Positions 8,821 through 18,439 of a stretch of DNA of 64,000 bases are shown piece by piece; positions within the stretch are counted from its first letter, which is position 1, and each line of letters opens with the position of its first letter. Location: contig CP082782.1 in assembly GCA_028752135.1 (NCBI GenBank), forward strand, positions 1,364,001 to 1,428,000. Reading direction: 5' to 3'. Position numbers and translations under genes: made by a program. The notes under the pieces were generated by a model. That model saw only the letters and a program-made list of their open reading frames with translations. It did no database searches and was not told where the DNA came from. The stretch comes from Ehrlichia sp028752135. Its GTDB lineage: Bacteria > Pseudomonadota > Alphaproteobacteria > Rickettsiales > Anaplasmataceae.

Positions 8821-9074
8821 TTAACCTCTATGTCGTGATTCTTCAAATGTAAAATTATTATCTACTACAGGCTCCAATTTGTATTTCTTCTACTTGTCCT
8901 CCATTATTATCAGCCAGGCTTTCAAAACACATTACACAGAAATGCATAACCGCACACACAGTCCTACAAAATAAAATAAAACAAGTATATCTGTTTCACT
9001 ATCAATACCAATAACAGTAGTGTTATTAGTAGCACTATTATTAAAATACTATCAGTAAAATTTAAAGCAACCAT
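8821..9074 (-). pseudogene. Broken third copy of the SRRRG small protein
   Basis: Reading from an ATG at 9074, the frame gives MVALNFTDS and a hydrophobic segment rich in Leu/Ile, then stops. A second frame carries FESLADNNGGQVEEIQ, and a third carries LEPVVDNNFTFEESRHRG to a stop at 8821-8823, which matches the family end SRRRG. At least two frame changes are needed to join these. It is therefore a decayed or badly base-called third paralogue, in line and evenly spaced with the two intact copies. Confidence 0.5.
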
Positions 9075-10012
9075 ATATAAAGCTTATATAAATACATACA
9101 TTAACTATAATATTAGACAATATAATATAAAGTTAAAAATTTCAGCATATTATAAATAAAAAATCAACAACATTAATATTAACAATAAAATAATTAAATT
9201 ATCTATTAAAACTAAATATTTACAAATAAGCATCGCAAAACCATTACAATTATTACATATAACGACAAAGTTTATGAGATAACCTCATTTATACAAACAT
9301 GAAACCCATCCCTAATATTAAACAACTATAAACTTATCTCTTTACCATTGACCTTAATACATCATTGCACTCTGCTTACTTCTTACACTTGTACAGGAAA
9401 ATAGATTGTAATTCATGCCTAGAACTATAATTTTGTAGACACCTCTACTTATGTTAATTATCTATATAATTAATATTTTAAAACTTATGTTTAGTTCTAC
9501 TTGCATAAAGCAGCAACAGCATAATCTACTAACTATATTTTATTATCTTTTCTAGAGTATAAGTAATATTACTACTTTACAATACACCACTAATAACAGA
9601 AAGATAATGAGATTTCAAATTACTTACTTTGTATGTATATACTAGTTCACATTATTAACCCACTTACTATATTAACAGCATACTAGATAGAAACATATAC
9701 CTATCATAAATGTTGAATCTAACAAATTTGGGTTATTTTATAGCAAGCTTGATCATTCCTTTTTATACAGTAAATAACATTATTTTTCTAACAACCAGAT
9801 TTTTTTTTACCATAATCAATAATTCAGCAATATTTACTTACGACAACTACACATATAGCACATTCCTATAGTACACTTGACAACAAGGTCCAACAATACC
9901 TGAAAATAATTCTAAAGAGAATCCATATTACTATTACATTATCAGATATATGCCAGGAAATAAAAGCTTAATATTCCACATATTATCAAAGTGTACTAAA
10001 ATAAAAATGTTA
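9075..10012. other. Gene-free stretch
   Basis: About 0.94 kb of AT-rich DNA with no frame of convincing composition on either strand. The 14-base string CATAAATGTTGAAT near 9706 also occurs near 1577; this may be chance. Confidence 0.3.
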
Positions 10013-10399
10013 CTATTTCTGTAATGAATTATCATCATATACAGTAATAGGAGAAGAAGTACGTGCTAATTTATATGATACTGGAACAACAGATTCCAAA
10101 CATACTACACTGGGTACATATTCTCTTTTTTCTTCCATTACTTCTTCTTCTATAGGAGGTAACACCACAACATTGGCTTTCTTTTCTTCTTGAAGTTCAA
10201 CAATAACCGTAGATAATTTATTAACTTCTCGTCTTGAACTTTCTCGATTAACATAATTACAAGTTCCAGAAGTAGCAGGTATTACACTTAATTCGTCAAT
10301 AACATGGTTACTCATAGCATTTCTTCTTTCCTCAATATTACAGATACACTTATGTATTAAAAATCCTGTTACAAACATTAATGTTATGGCAAATAACAT
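10013..10399 (-). CDS. C-terminal part of frameshifted Thr-rich repeat membrane protein
   Basis: This frame encodes a membrane segment (about 20 residues, starting near MLFAITLMFV), a basic stretch IEERR, then a charged tail with E-E-E-V-M-E-E-K. In the same frame, upstream of the first ATG, the sequence continues as KRNISHTSRDLVKYDYSTVGYNQDD, which joins the preceding frame (10384-11052) if one A is added to the six-base run at 10493-10498. So this is most likely the second half of one protein of about 345 aa and not a separate gene. Function unknown. Confidence 0.55.
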   Translation of the reverse strand: MLFAITLMFVTGFLIHKCICNIEERRNAMSNHVIDELSVIPATSGTCNYVNRESSRREVNKLSTVIVELQEEKKANVVVLPPIEEEVMEEKREYVPSVVCLESVVPVSYKLARTSSPITVYDDNSLQK

Positions 10400-11052
10400 T
10401 CCGATAACACAAGCGTAGCTATCATCCTGATTATAACCAACAGTAGAATAATCATATTTAACAAGATCACGAGACGTATGTGATATATTACGTTTTTTAG
10501 GTTAGGTAAACACTTAGCCATGTCCTGTAAACACTCAGCACGGTCTTGTGTTATTAAAACAGAATAATTGCGCCGCCTAAAAGGCATACTTTTAGTACTA
10601 CTTGCATTAGCATTTGTAATAGGAGTATCTGTAGCATTAATTAGATTTGTAGCAGCATTTGTAATTAGATCTGCAGTGGTACCTGCAATCAGATCTGCAA
10701 TACCGGGAGTATCTGTAGCATTAATTAGACTTACAGTAGCATTAATTATACCTGTAGTAGTATTTGCAATTAGATCTGTAGTAACATTAACTATACCTGT
10801 AGTGGCACTTGTAATTAGATCTATAGCAGCATCTGTAATATGAGAAGTATCTGTAGCATTAACTAAATTTGTAGCAGCATTAATTACATTCGCAGCAGCA
10901 TCTGCAGCAATATCTGTAACACTAGGAGTATCCATAGCATTAACTAGACTTGTAGTAGTATCTGTAATACTAGGAGTATCTACAGTAACATTTGTAATAC
11001 CAACCTGACCTGTAACATTTGCTTGACTTACATTATTAGAAATACTGTCCAT
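10384..11052 (-). CDS. N-terminal part of frameshifted Thr/Ala/Asp-rich repeat protein
   Basis: From the ATG at 11052 (MDSISNNVSQ); an upstream TTG at 11064 is in frame but less likely. Residues about 10-145 form degenerate repeats built on N-A-T-D-T-P-x-I-T-D and L-I-x-x-x-T-T-x-I-I-N units, rich in Thr, Ala, Asn, Asp and Ile, followed by RRRNYSVLITQDRAECLQDMAKC. After the six-base A/T run at 10493-10498 the current frame becomes an atypical Leu/Ile-rich end, while the alternative frame is natural and leads into the TM and tail at 10013-10399. Thr-rich repeats recall Ehrlichia tandem-repeat proteins, but no specific one is recognised. Confidence 0.6.
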   Translation of the reverse strand: MDSISNNVSQANVTGQVGITNVTVDTPSITDTTTSLVNAMDTPSVTDIAADAAANVINAATNLVNATDTSHITDAAIDLITSATTGIVNVTTDLIANTTTGIINATVSLINATDTPGIADLIAGTTADLITNAATNLINATDTPITNANASSTKSMPFRRRNYSVLITQDRAECLQDMAKCLPNLKNVIYHIRLVILLNMIILLLVIIRMIATLVLSECYLP

Positions 11053-11241
11053 ATAAATAACCAAATTTAATACAAAAATATTATATAATTACCATAAAAA
11101 ATTAATATACTAAACAAAATAAAATTAATTTACTAATAATTAATATAACTATTATAATATATATCAATTTTCTAATAAATAAGTGAATCATTTAATAAAA
11201 AATACTAAAACCATTATAGCAATTACTGTTAATAATTAACC

Positions 11242-11270
11242 TTGACACTTCCCTGCTAACAACTTAGTAT
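11242..11270 (+). promoter_or_regulatory. Sigma-70-type promoter for riboflavin synthase
   Basis: TTGACA at 11242-11247, a 17-base spacer and TAGTAT at 11265-11270, 30 bases before the ATG at 11300. The -35 element is a perfect match and the spacing is optimal. Confidence 0.6.
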
Positions 11271-11299
11271 CATTTACCTTACAGCTTACTATACAACAA

Positions 11300-11902
11300 A
11301 TGTTTAAGGGTATCATAGAGAATATCGGAACTATAATTCACACACATTACCAAAAAGGTTATGATACAAGAGTCTCAATAAAACCTCAGAATATTGATTT
11401 CTTAAATGAAGCAAAAATAGGAAGCTCTATAGGATGTTCTGGAATTTGTTTAAGTATAGTAGAGCTAAACAATGAAGACTTTGTAGCTGATATTTCACAA
11501 GCTACTCTATCTGTAACAAACGCTATATACTGGAAAGAAGGAACAAATATAAATTTAGAATTACCTTTGAAATTCAATGATCGCTTAGATGGACACCTGG
11601 TACAAGGACATGTTGATGGTATAGGAACTATTACTTCAATTACTAACGTAAATAGCTCTCACAATATAGAGTTTTGTATTCCAGACTCACTATTAAAATA
11701 CACAATAGTCAAAGGATCAATAGCAATAGATGGAGTATCATTAACCATCAACTCTATAAACAATAACACATTATCAGTAAACATTATCCCACACACTTGG
11801 CAGAACACAATTTTTCAATACAAGAAAGTAAATGACGTAGTAAATATAGAAATAGATATGATTGCAAAACATTTAGAAAGGCTATACCAATTCTACAAAT
11901 AA
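11300..11902 (+). CDS. ribE: Riboflavin synthase, alpha chain
   Basis: 200 aa, the usual family length. It catalyses dismutation of two 6,7-dimethyl-8-ribityllumazine molecules into riboflavin plus a pyrimidinedione in the cytosol. The N-terminus MFKGIIE matches the family MFTGIVE start, and the two lumazine-binding barrels are visible, with the LDGHLVQGHVDG motif opening the second barrel near residue 95 and GVSLTIN near 145. It is transcribed alone, away from the - strand genes on both sides, from a good promoter just upstream. Some species call this gene ribC. Confidence 0.93.
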   Translation: MFKGIIENIGTIIHTHYQKGYDTRVSIKPQNIDFLNEAKIGSSIGCSGICLSIVELNNEDFVADISQATLSVTNAIYWKEGTNINLELPLKFNDRLDGHLVQGHVDGIGTITSITNVNSSHNIEFCIPDSLLKYTIVKGSIAIDGVSLTINSINNNTLSVNIIPHTWQNTIFQYKKVNDVVNIEIDMIAKHLERLYQFYK

Positions 11903-12329
11903 GATAATTTAACTAAAATATTACTATTTTTTTATATACAGAAACTTTATAAGTTCAAGACAGATAAAAGTACTTTATCATAAAACTATAAACCTAGAGT
12001 TCAGCAATATAGAAGGCATACTTTTCAGAGCATATTAAATTATTAGAGAATAGCACAGCTTATATTATATAAAAAACTATGAGATAGTTTTCAAGTCCTA
12101 TACAATGAAAAAATTTTATCATTGATACTACTAAAGAGCGTTTTCATAAATATAATAACAGTCTAAGAATATAGACCTTATACATTCTTCATTCAAATTC
12201 AACATTCTGCTAAATCTCTACTTTATAGATTTTTTTGTCATTTCATATGTCAACAATATACCATACAGAACAATTATCTTTACATTACAAAAACATTCTA
12301 ACAAAAGATTATTAACATGTGCTCAGAAC
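11903..12329. other. Convergent intergenic region
   Basis: AT-rich gap between two genes that point towards each other. No gene and no strong terminator hairpin is seen. Confidence 0.3.
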
Positions 12330-13733
12330 TCAATATCCAGTTAAAATCCTATCAACTAGTTCTTTAATTGTTGGGATATAGCCATCTTTGTAAAAATCAT
12401 CTTGTGTAAATTTATATGCATTATGTCCAGAAAACATAAGTTCATGCTCATGATCTACTCCAGCTATAATATTTTGCAATGTCTTTTGTATACAGAAACT
12501 GCGAACATCTGGCTTAATTCCAGTAGTATGATCTCCATGATCTTTCCAATTACTAAATTTACAATGACTTAAACATCCCATACAGTTTATTTGATCCTCT
12601 CTAATACTCCTTGCCCTATCCTGAGTAACAAATATTAAAGTATTATCTGGAGTTCTTAGAACATCTGTATAACCCATCGATATCCAAGTTTCTGACAACT
12701 TCTTATCATCAGGACGCACATATACTCTTCTACCTCTACTACCGACAGAAAGTTCTACATTGCATTTTTCAGTCATTTCACTTTCAAATACAATCTGACG
12801 CGCATTACGCTCCTGTAATTCTTTGATGAATTCATTCTTAACAGCAGAAGAATAAAATCCTGTTGGACTGAACTTATTTAGAAATACATCACCACACTTC
12901 AAAGATAGTAATCTTTTTTTCCATTCAGTAGATATAGGACTTTCTTTTGTTAATAAAGGTCGTGTTCCAAATTGAAAAGCTATTGGTCCAATCAAATCAT
13001 TATCTAACCATGATTCCCAATCTTTTAAATGCCAAACACCACCAGCCATAATTAATACAACACTTGATAAACCTACCTCATTCATATAAGTACGTATTGC
13101 TGCAACTCGCTCAAAAGGATCCTGTGGTTCATTAGGTAATTCACTGTTACTAAGTCCATTATGTCCTCCAGCTAACCAAGGATCCTCATATACCACTCCA
13201 CCAAGAAGTGTTTTAGAGAATTTTTGATATGAACGTTGCCATAAAATTTTAAATGCTCTCATTGAAGAAACAATAGGATAATAATAAACCTGATGTTGAG
13301 AAGCTATTTCAGCTAATTTATATGGCATACCAGCACCACAAGTAATACCATGAATCAAACCTTTTGCTTTTTCAAGTACACCATGCAGTACTCTTTGAAC
13401 ACCACCCATTTCCCATAATACATTCATATGTATTCTGCCTAATCCTCGAGAGATATCGTGCGCACGTTTAGCTTGACTTACCGCTGCATCAACACTATAG
13501 TCCATCAATTCGTTATGACGTTCTAATCTAGTCTTCCCACGATATATTAAAGGAATATGTTCTCCATTATCATTAACTAACCTAGCACATGCTCCAGAAA
13601 AAGTACCAACAGCAGAAGCAGCAGCAAATGCACCTGCAGTTCTACCATCACTAACACCTATACCTTTACCACCTTCTATTATTGGCCAAACACTTTTACC
13701 AGAAATTAACACCTTATTAACTTTTTTACGCAA
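12330..13733 (-). CDS. NAD(P)H-dependent flavin oxidoreductase / nitronate monooxygenase-like protein
   Basis: 467 aa. The fold is suggested by GGKGIGVSDG near the N-terminus, HGITCGAGMP, VLIMAGGVW and IAFQFGTRPLL, which fit the FMN-binding TIM barrel of the 2-nitropropane dioxygenase / nitronate monooxygenase family. The Cys-rich NCMGCLSHCKF near residue 380 is a feature of the longer alphaproteobacterial branch. The usable start is TTG at 13733. An ATG at 13751 is in frame but is followed by a TAA two codons later, so the true N-terminus may be obscured by a base error. The physiological substrate is not known. Confidence 0.75.
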   Translation of the reverse strand: MRKKVNKVLISGKSVWPIIEGGKGIGVSDGRTAGAFAAASAVGTFSGACARLVNDNGEHIPLIYRGKTRLERHNELMDYSVDAAVSQAKRAHDISRGLGRIHMNVLWEMGGVQRVLHGVLEKAKGLIHGITCGAGMPYKLAEIASQHQVYYYPIVSSMRAFKILWQRSYQKFSKTLLGGVVYEDPWLAGGHNGLSNSELPNEPQDPFERVAAIRTYMNEVGLSSVVLIMAGGVWHLKDWESWLDNDLIGPIAFQFGTRPLLTKESPISTEWKKRLLSLKCGDVFLNKFSPTGFYSSAVKNEFIKELQERNARQIVFESEMTEKCNVELSVGSRGRRVYVRPDDKKLSETWISMGYTDVLRTPDNTLIFVTQDRARSIREDQINCMGCLSHCKFSNWKDHGDHTTGIKPDVRSFCIQKTLQNIIAGVDHEHELMFSGHNAYKFTQDDFYKDGYIPTIKELVDRILTGY

Positions 13734-14466
13734 ACTATAACCTTAATCCATTAATAAATATTATATATTTCTTATTATCGCTGAAAAACCTAAGCAGTTA
13801 TTTTTATCACTTTTTTTACAACTTAACAAGCAATATCAATATTAAGATAACCCACCCATCCTGGTCCCTATTAAAAATATTGAACCAAGACCCATTTATA
13901 TCAGAAATAAATCATTACAAAATTATTAATCTGTACTACTTGTTCAACAGACTAGAATGAGAAAGACAAGTCAATACAAATTATAGAATAATACAACTTT
14001 CAACTGCATATATACTACACTAGTAATATTCCGAGTTAGTCTCTAAATGCTACTATCTTCTTTATTCTTATAATAATAATGTTGTCTAGATAACCTTTAT
14101 TCTAAAGATACAAATAATACAAATTAAAAACAAATCCATTCTTCCAGATAAGTAAGGCTAACACTTATATAATTCATTAAGTACTGTTTTTTTTATAGTA
14201 CAAAAAACACTTTGACAATCTATAATATACCATGACATAATACTGTATAATAAATTTGGAAAGTGTTATTTTAAAATTGACATGAATAAAGTAAGAAAAG
14301 TACTAAATAAAGTATTCCAGTAAGTAAATGAAAAAAGTTCTTATGAACCTTCTTACTAAAAAATTTAACACTATAACCTTCTTTTAAAACTAATATTTTA
14401 TTATATTTGTTGCTGCCATATCATTAACAGTATACACTCAGTGCATTAATTTTCTTGTTAAAAATT
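13734..14466. other. Divergent intergenic region
   Basis: About 0.73 kb between the flavin oxidoreductase (-) and the M16 peptidase (+). It holds a promoter candidate at 14212-14241; otherwise no gene or strong structure is seen. Confidence 0.35.
14212..14241 (+). promoter_or_regulatory. Candidate promoter of the M16 peptidase gene
   Basis: TTGACA at 14212-14217, an 18-base spacer and CATAAT at 14236-14241. A second -10-like TATAAT lies at 14246-14251. The distance to the start codon (about 220 bases) is long, which lowers confidence. Confidence 0.4.
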
Positions 14467-15735
14467 ATGTCACCAAGCATTACACAACTAAGCAACAATT
14501 TTACTGTAATAACAGATACAATGCCTCATGTCGAATCGGTATCCATAAACATCTGGGTAAATGTAGGAAGTAGATATGAAAATGCAAATACAGCAGGTAT
14601 ATCTCACTTTTTAGAACATATGGCTTTCAAAGGTACTAAAACCCGTACAGCATTCGACATAGCACAAATTTTTGATGATATAGGTGGAAATTTCAACGCA
14701 CATACAGACAGAGAACATACTGTTTACCACGTAAAAACACTTAAGAGAGACATAAAAATAGCCATAGAGGTTCTTGCAGACATAATTTTAAATTCACAAT
14801 TTCCTCAAGAAGAAATAGATAGAGAAAAAGGAGTAGTATTACAAGAAATATATCAAACAAATGACTCTCCTACTAGTATCATTTTTGATAAATACATAGA
14901 AGCTGCCTATCCTAATCAAATATTTGGAAAATCTATCTTAGGAACTCCAGAATCAGTAAATGGTCTATCAAAAGGAGATTTACACACTTACATGAATGAA
15001 TATTACCACGCAAGCAATATGTTATTATCCGTAGCGGGAAATATTACACACCAAGAAGTCATTGATCTAGTTTCCCAATATTTTTCTCAAATTAAAAAAT
15101 CAGAACATCATAAATCAGCAAATCAATCTATTTATTACAGTGGTGAATATAGAGAAATAAGAAATTTAGAACAAGTACATTTGGTCATAGGATTTCCTAG
15201 TGTCTCATATAAAGATGATAAATTTTATACAATACAAATTCTGGATTCAATATTGGGTAATGGTATGTCATCACGTCTCTTTCAAAAAGTTCGTGAACAA
15301 CTGGGGTTAGTCTATAGTATTTCATCATTTAACTCAAGTTATAGTGATAATGGTATTTTCTCAATTTACGCTGCAACTGACAAAAATAATTTAACCCAAC
15401 TATTGACTACTATAGCCTCTGAAGTGAAAAGCATTACTACAAATCTACAAGAAAATGAAATAACAAGAGCAAAAGGTAAACTTACCTCTGAAATATTAAT
15501 GTCAAGAGAAAGTACTACTGCACGTGCTGAATCTTTAGGGTACTATTATTCTCATTATAATCGTTATATCCCAAAAGAAGAACTGTTACAGAAAATTTCT
15601 GAAATTACAATAGAAGATATTCAAGACTGTATTAACAGTTTATTAGGCAGTAACAACAAAATTACGTTAGCAGCCATAGGTCAGATTGAAACTTTACCTT
15701 CTTATAATGATATAACCCAAATGTTTCATATATAA
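14467..15735 (+). CDS. M16 zinc peptidase, mitochondrial processing peptidase-like
   Basis: 422 aa from the ATG at 14467; an in-frame TTG at 14455 would add four residues. It carries the inverted zinc motif HFLEH (HxxEH) near residue 52, with a downstream E in REKGVVLQE, and the Gly-rich loop region GNGMSSRLFQKVRE-LGLVYSI typical of the family near residue 265. These mark a catalytic M16B peptidase related to the beta subunit of mitochondrial processing peptidase. Likely role: degradation or trimming of peptides in the cytosol or periplasm. It is transcribed alone; the next gene is convergent. Confidence 0.9.
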   Translation: MSPSITQLSNNFTVITDTMPHVESVSINIWVNVGSRYENANTAGISHFLEHMAFKGTKTRTAFDIAQIFDDIGGNFNAHTDREHTVYHVKTLKRDIKIAIEVLADIILNSQFPQEEIDREKGVVLQEIYQTNDSPTSIIFDKYIEAAYPNQIFGKSILGTPESVNGLSKGDLHTYMNEYYHASNMLLSVAGNITHQEVIDLVSQYFSQIKKSEHHKSANQSIYYSGEYREIRNLEQVHLVIGFPSVSYKDDKFYTIQILDSILGNGMSSRLFQKVREQLGLVYSISSFNSSYSDNGIFSIYAATDKNNLTQLLTTIASEVKSITTNLQENEITRAKGKLTSEILMSRESTTARAESLGYYYSHYNRYIPKEELLQKISEITIEDIQDCINSLLGSNNKITLAAIGQIETLPSYNDITQMFHI

Positions 15736-15925
15736 AACATTACAACAAAACTTAAGTACTCATATGTTAGGCTTTGAATACCTTTTTGTTACCCAATACT
15801 TATCTACAATAATACAGTACCCAACATTTACGAAACACATACCACATAAGCAATAAGAAACTTAAGTTTTAAATATGAGATAGAGACTAATGTTTTTATA
15901 AACAAGAAATATTTAAGAAATATTT

Positions 15926-16645
15926 TCAAGAATTACCACCAACCAATGAATAATTTGGATGCAACATTATTAGCTCATCAATTGTTTCAGAAAAACTTTC
16001 AATGCTATGAGGTTTATCATATTTTCTTCCATTAATAAAGAAGACAGGTGTAGCATTTACTTGTAACTTTCTATTTGCAATAAACTTTTCCTGAACTATG
16101 TAGTTCATTATATCTTCATCATTAACACATTTGTTAAATCTTTCATCACTAACATTACTAATTTTTGCAATATTAGATAATACACCTAAATCTTTATAAT
16201 TAGTTACTAATGCTTCAATTGAGCTGAACACTGCTTTATTATAGGTAAAAAAGCTATTAGCAGTATTATAACATGTTCCTAACATAGCAGCCTTTAATGA
16301 TATGTAATCTAGAGGAAAATTTCTAAATATATACAGTACCTTACCTGTCTGAATATACTTACGATTTAACTCTGGAAATATATTCAATGCAAAATTAGCA
16401 CAATGCATACATGAAAAAGAAGCATACTCTATTATTACAACTGGAGCTTTTGTATTTCCTAAGAAACGATCATTAGGTAACAAATTCAATAACTCTTTAA
16501 CAGTAATATCATCACTTAATTTAACTAAAGTATCAGAATAAAATTTTTGTGAAGCATCTTGGTTATCGCTATCCATACAAAATGCAAAACTAAAAAAAAA
16601 TACTGCTATTACAAAGCAGAATAAATTGCCTACTAATAACCTCAT
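15926..16645 (-). CDS. DsbA-family thiol-disulfide oxidoreductase
   Basis: 239 aa. A hydrophobic N-terminal segment (residues 5-22) looks like a signal peptide or anchor, so the protein acts in the periplasm. The thioredoxin-type active site is C79-M-H-C82, preceded by EYASFS, and the cis-Pro loop is NATPVFFING, which fits the DsbA/DsbG-like family of alphaproteobacteria. Role: formation or reshuffling of disulfides in exported proteins. It sits next to secB on the same strand, 58 bases apart, which fits an export and folding link. Confidence 0.85.
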   Translation of the reverse strand: MRLLVGNLFCFVIAVFFFSFAFCMDSDNQDASQKFYSDTLVKLSDDITVKELLNLLPNDRFLGNTKAPVVIIEYASFSCMHCANFALNIFPELNRKYIQTGKVLYIFRNFPLDYISLKAAMLGTCYNTANSFFTYNKAVFSSIEALVTNYKDLGVLSNIAKISNVSDERFNKCVNDEDIMNYIVQEKFIANRKLQVNATPVFFINGRKYDKPHSIESFSETIDELIMLHPNYSLVGGNS

Positions 16646-16703
16646 AATACAAAAAACCTGTATATTTGCTTATAAAATTAATTACTAAGTTATCCTAAAT
16701 ATA

Positions 16704-17237
16704 TTACTTCTTGGAATGCTCATCAGCATCATTTTGTCCACTATTTTGTTTGATTTGATTTTCATACATTTTTTTAAAATCAACTATATCAAGCATCAAT
16801 GGTGGGAATCCACCTGTAGCAGTAGTCCTGGAAATCAGTTCCCGAACAAATGGAAACAAAATACTTGGAGCAGAAACTAATAACATATCTCTTATATCTT
16901 GCTGGTTTATCTCTGCTTCATCACTTGCAGTATCACTTTCAATAGAGAATACACCACAATACTTAACCTCACAAATAAACCCTACAGTAGTACCAACACG
17001 AGCTTCTGCGTTAACTTGCAAGGTAACCTCATACAACGTTCCTGAACTAGTATCAGTAGATTGTTGTTCATCAGTTTGAGTTTTTTCTTTTACTGGAAGA
17101 GCCAAAGAGCTAATATTGACAGAGATGTTAATTTCAGGTGGAGTTTTACTAATCATCAAAAAAATCTGCGGAGAATTAGGATTTTCAAAAGAAAGATCCT
17201 TAATGTATTGGCCTTTAACCCTCAATTTACACGACAT
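16704..17237 (-). CDS. secB: Protein-export chaperone SecB
   Basis: 177 aa from the ATG at 17237; an upstream in-frame TTG at 17246 is less likely. SecB holds preproteins unfolded and passes them to SecA. Recognisable parts are the N-terminal Q-Y-I-K-D-L-S-F-E-N-P, a central YEVTLQVNAEA-like strand, and LLVSAPSILFPFVRELIS near residue 115 with the GGFPPLMLDIVDF end. A Thr/Ser/Gln-rich loop interrupts the region at about 55-65, longer than in E. coli. It is divergent from the Tim44-like gene, 114 bases away. Confidence 0.92.
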   Translation of the reverse strand: MSCKLRVKGQYIKDLSFENPNSPQIFLMISKTPPEINISVNISSLALPVKEKTQTDEQQSTDTSSGTLYEVTLQVNAEARVGTTVGFICEVKYCGVFSIESDTASDEAEINQQDIRDMLLVSAPSILFPFVRELISRTTATGGFPPLMLDIVDFKKMYENQIKQNSGQNDADEHSKK

Positions 17238-17351
17238 ACTAAACAAACTCCCAAGAAAATAATGTAATTAATTATTGATTAACATACACTAAGCTATAAT
17301 ATTTAGTAAGTATACATAGTATGCACTTTTGTCAATAAAAATTAGGATTAT

Positions 17352-17996
17352 ATGGTTGAATTAGCAATATATGCATTCTTAGCAGCATTCATTTTCTTCC
17401 GCTTATACAATTCCCTTGGAAAAACATCAGAATTACAACCAAGCCATCATTCACAGCCTATAAGCATTGTAATGGAAGATAATATACAAGGATATGATGA
17501 TAACGATACTGATATAGAATCTATAATAGAAAACTGTAGTGAAAACGAAATATCAATAATCAACTACATCAAAAAGAAAGATAAAGAATTCTCTCTAAAA
17601 CATTTTATGGATGGTTCAATGAAAGCATTTGAAATCATAATAAAAGCTTTTAATGAAGGAAATGCACATATTTTATCTATGCTATTAGATAACAATTTAT
17701 ATAATTCATTTTTAGAGGAAATAGAAAATCGTAGAACACTTGGTCAACACTACGAAGATGTGATTGTATCAATAACATATCAAAAAATAACAAAATTAAA
17801 GCTTTTAGAAAATACAGCATACATCACAGTAAAATTTATTACAGAACAAATCAACTTTGTAAAAGATAACAATGGAAATATTATACACGGTAACACATCA
17901 AAAATTAATAAGATTGAAGATACATGGACTTTTAAAAAAGATATAACATTACTTAGTAACAAAAAGTGGTATTTAACTTCTATTCAAGCTGTATAA
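17352..17996 (+). CDS. Tim44/TimA-like domain protein
   Basis: 214 aa. A single N-terminal membrane anchor (residues 3-18, IYAFLAAFIFFRLYNSLG) is followed by an acidic linker, then a Tim44-like domain: FMDGSMKAFEIIIKAFNEGN, then L-x-x-L-L-D-N-N-L-Y-x-x-F-x-x-x-I-E-x-R and late beta strands with WTFKKD and KWYLTSIQ. This is the alphaproteobacterial counterpart of the mitochondrial import motor scaffold. In bacteria it is an inner-membrane protein of uncertain role. Being divergent from secB fits a role near protein export. Confidence 0.75.
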   Translation: MVELAIYAFLAAFIFFRLYNSLGKTSELQPSHHSQPISIVMEDNIQGYDDNDTDIESIIENCSENEISIINYIKKKDKEFSLKHFMDGSMKAFEIIIKAFNEGNAHILSMLLDNNLYNSFLEEIENRRTLGQHYEDVIVSITYQKITKLKLLENTAYITVKFITEQINFVKDNNGNIIHGNTSKINKIEDTWTFKKDITLLSNKKWYLTSIQAV

Positions 17997-18439
17997 TCAC
18001 GTATTGATTATTCTAGTAGTAAAAAATTAAGTTGAAGATTAATTATTTACCATAATCAATAAATATACACTTAACACAAACAACATTACAGACAGAGGTT
18101 TATTAATCTAAAATATACCACATAAATACAAAAAAATTAGAACACTAAATTAAAACCATGCTTTTTAGCAGAACAAAGCATCACAATACTTATTATTATA
18201 ATATCCTTTAAGTATAACAACATTAAAAAATCCAAAGAAGTTACTTGAATTAAAATTAGCGTTACATTAACTAGATAGCAAATATTCTAAAATAATACAC
18301 CTATTTTGATACTAGACATACCATAAATAAACTAGATATTTAAACTCCTAAACAAACTAAGAAATATTAAAAGATAACAGTGTATATAATATACCGAAGA
18401 TATATAACTATATACACTGCATACTCTTTAAGAATAAGA
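17997..18439. other. Convergent intergenic region
   Basis: AT-rich gap between the Tim44-like gene (+) and the MFS gene (-). It contains the hairpin listed at 18378-18419; otherwise nothing is seen. Confidence 0.35.
18378..18419 (-). terminator. Hairpin just past the MFS gene
   Basis: A perfect 11-base inverted repeat, CAGTGTATATA and TATATACACTG, with a 20-base loop, 20 bases beyond the MFS stop codon. There is only a weak T-rich stretch after it, so this may be a terminator or an RNA 3' end structure. Confidence 0.35.

Noticed and set aside
10568..10843. 91-codon frame on the + strand
   Set aside because: It is the antisense shadow of the repeat region of the - strand Thr-rich protein.
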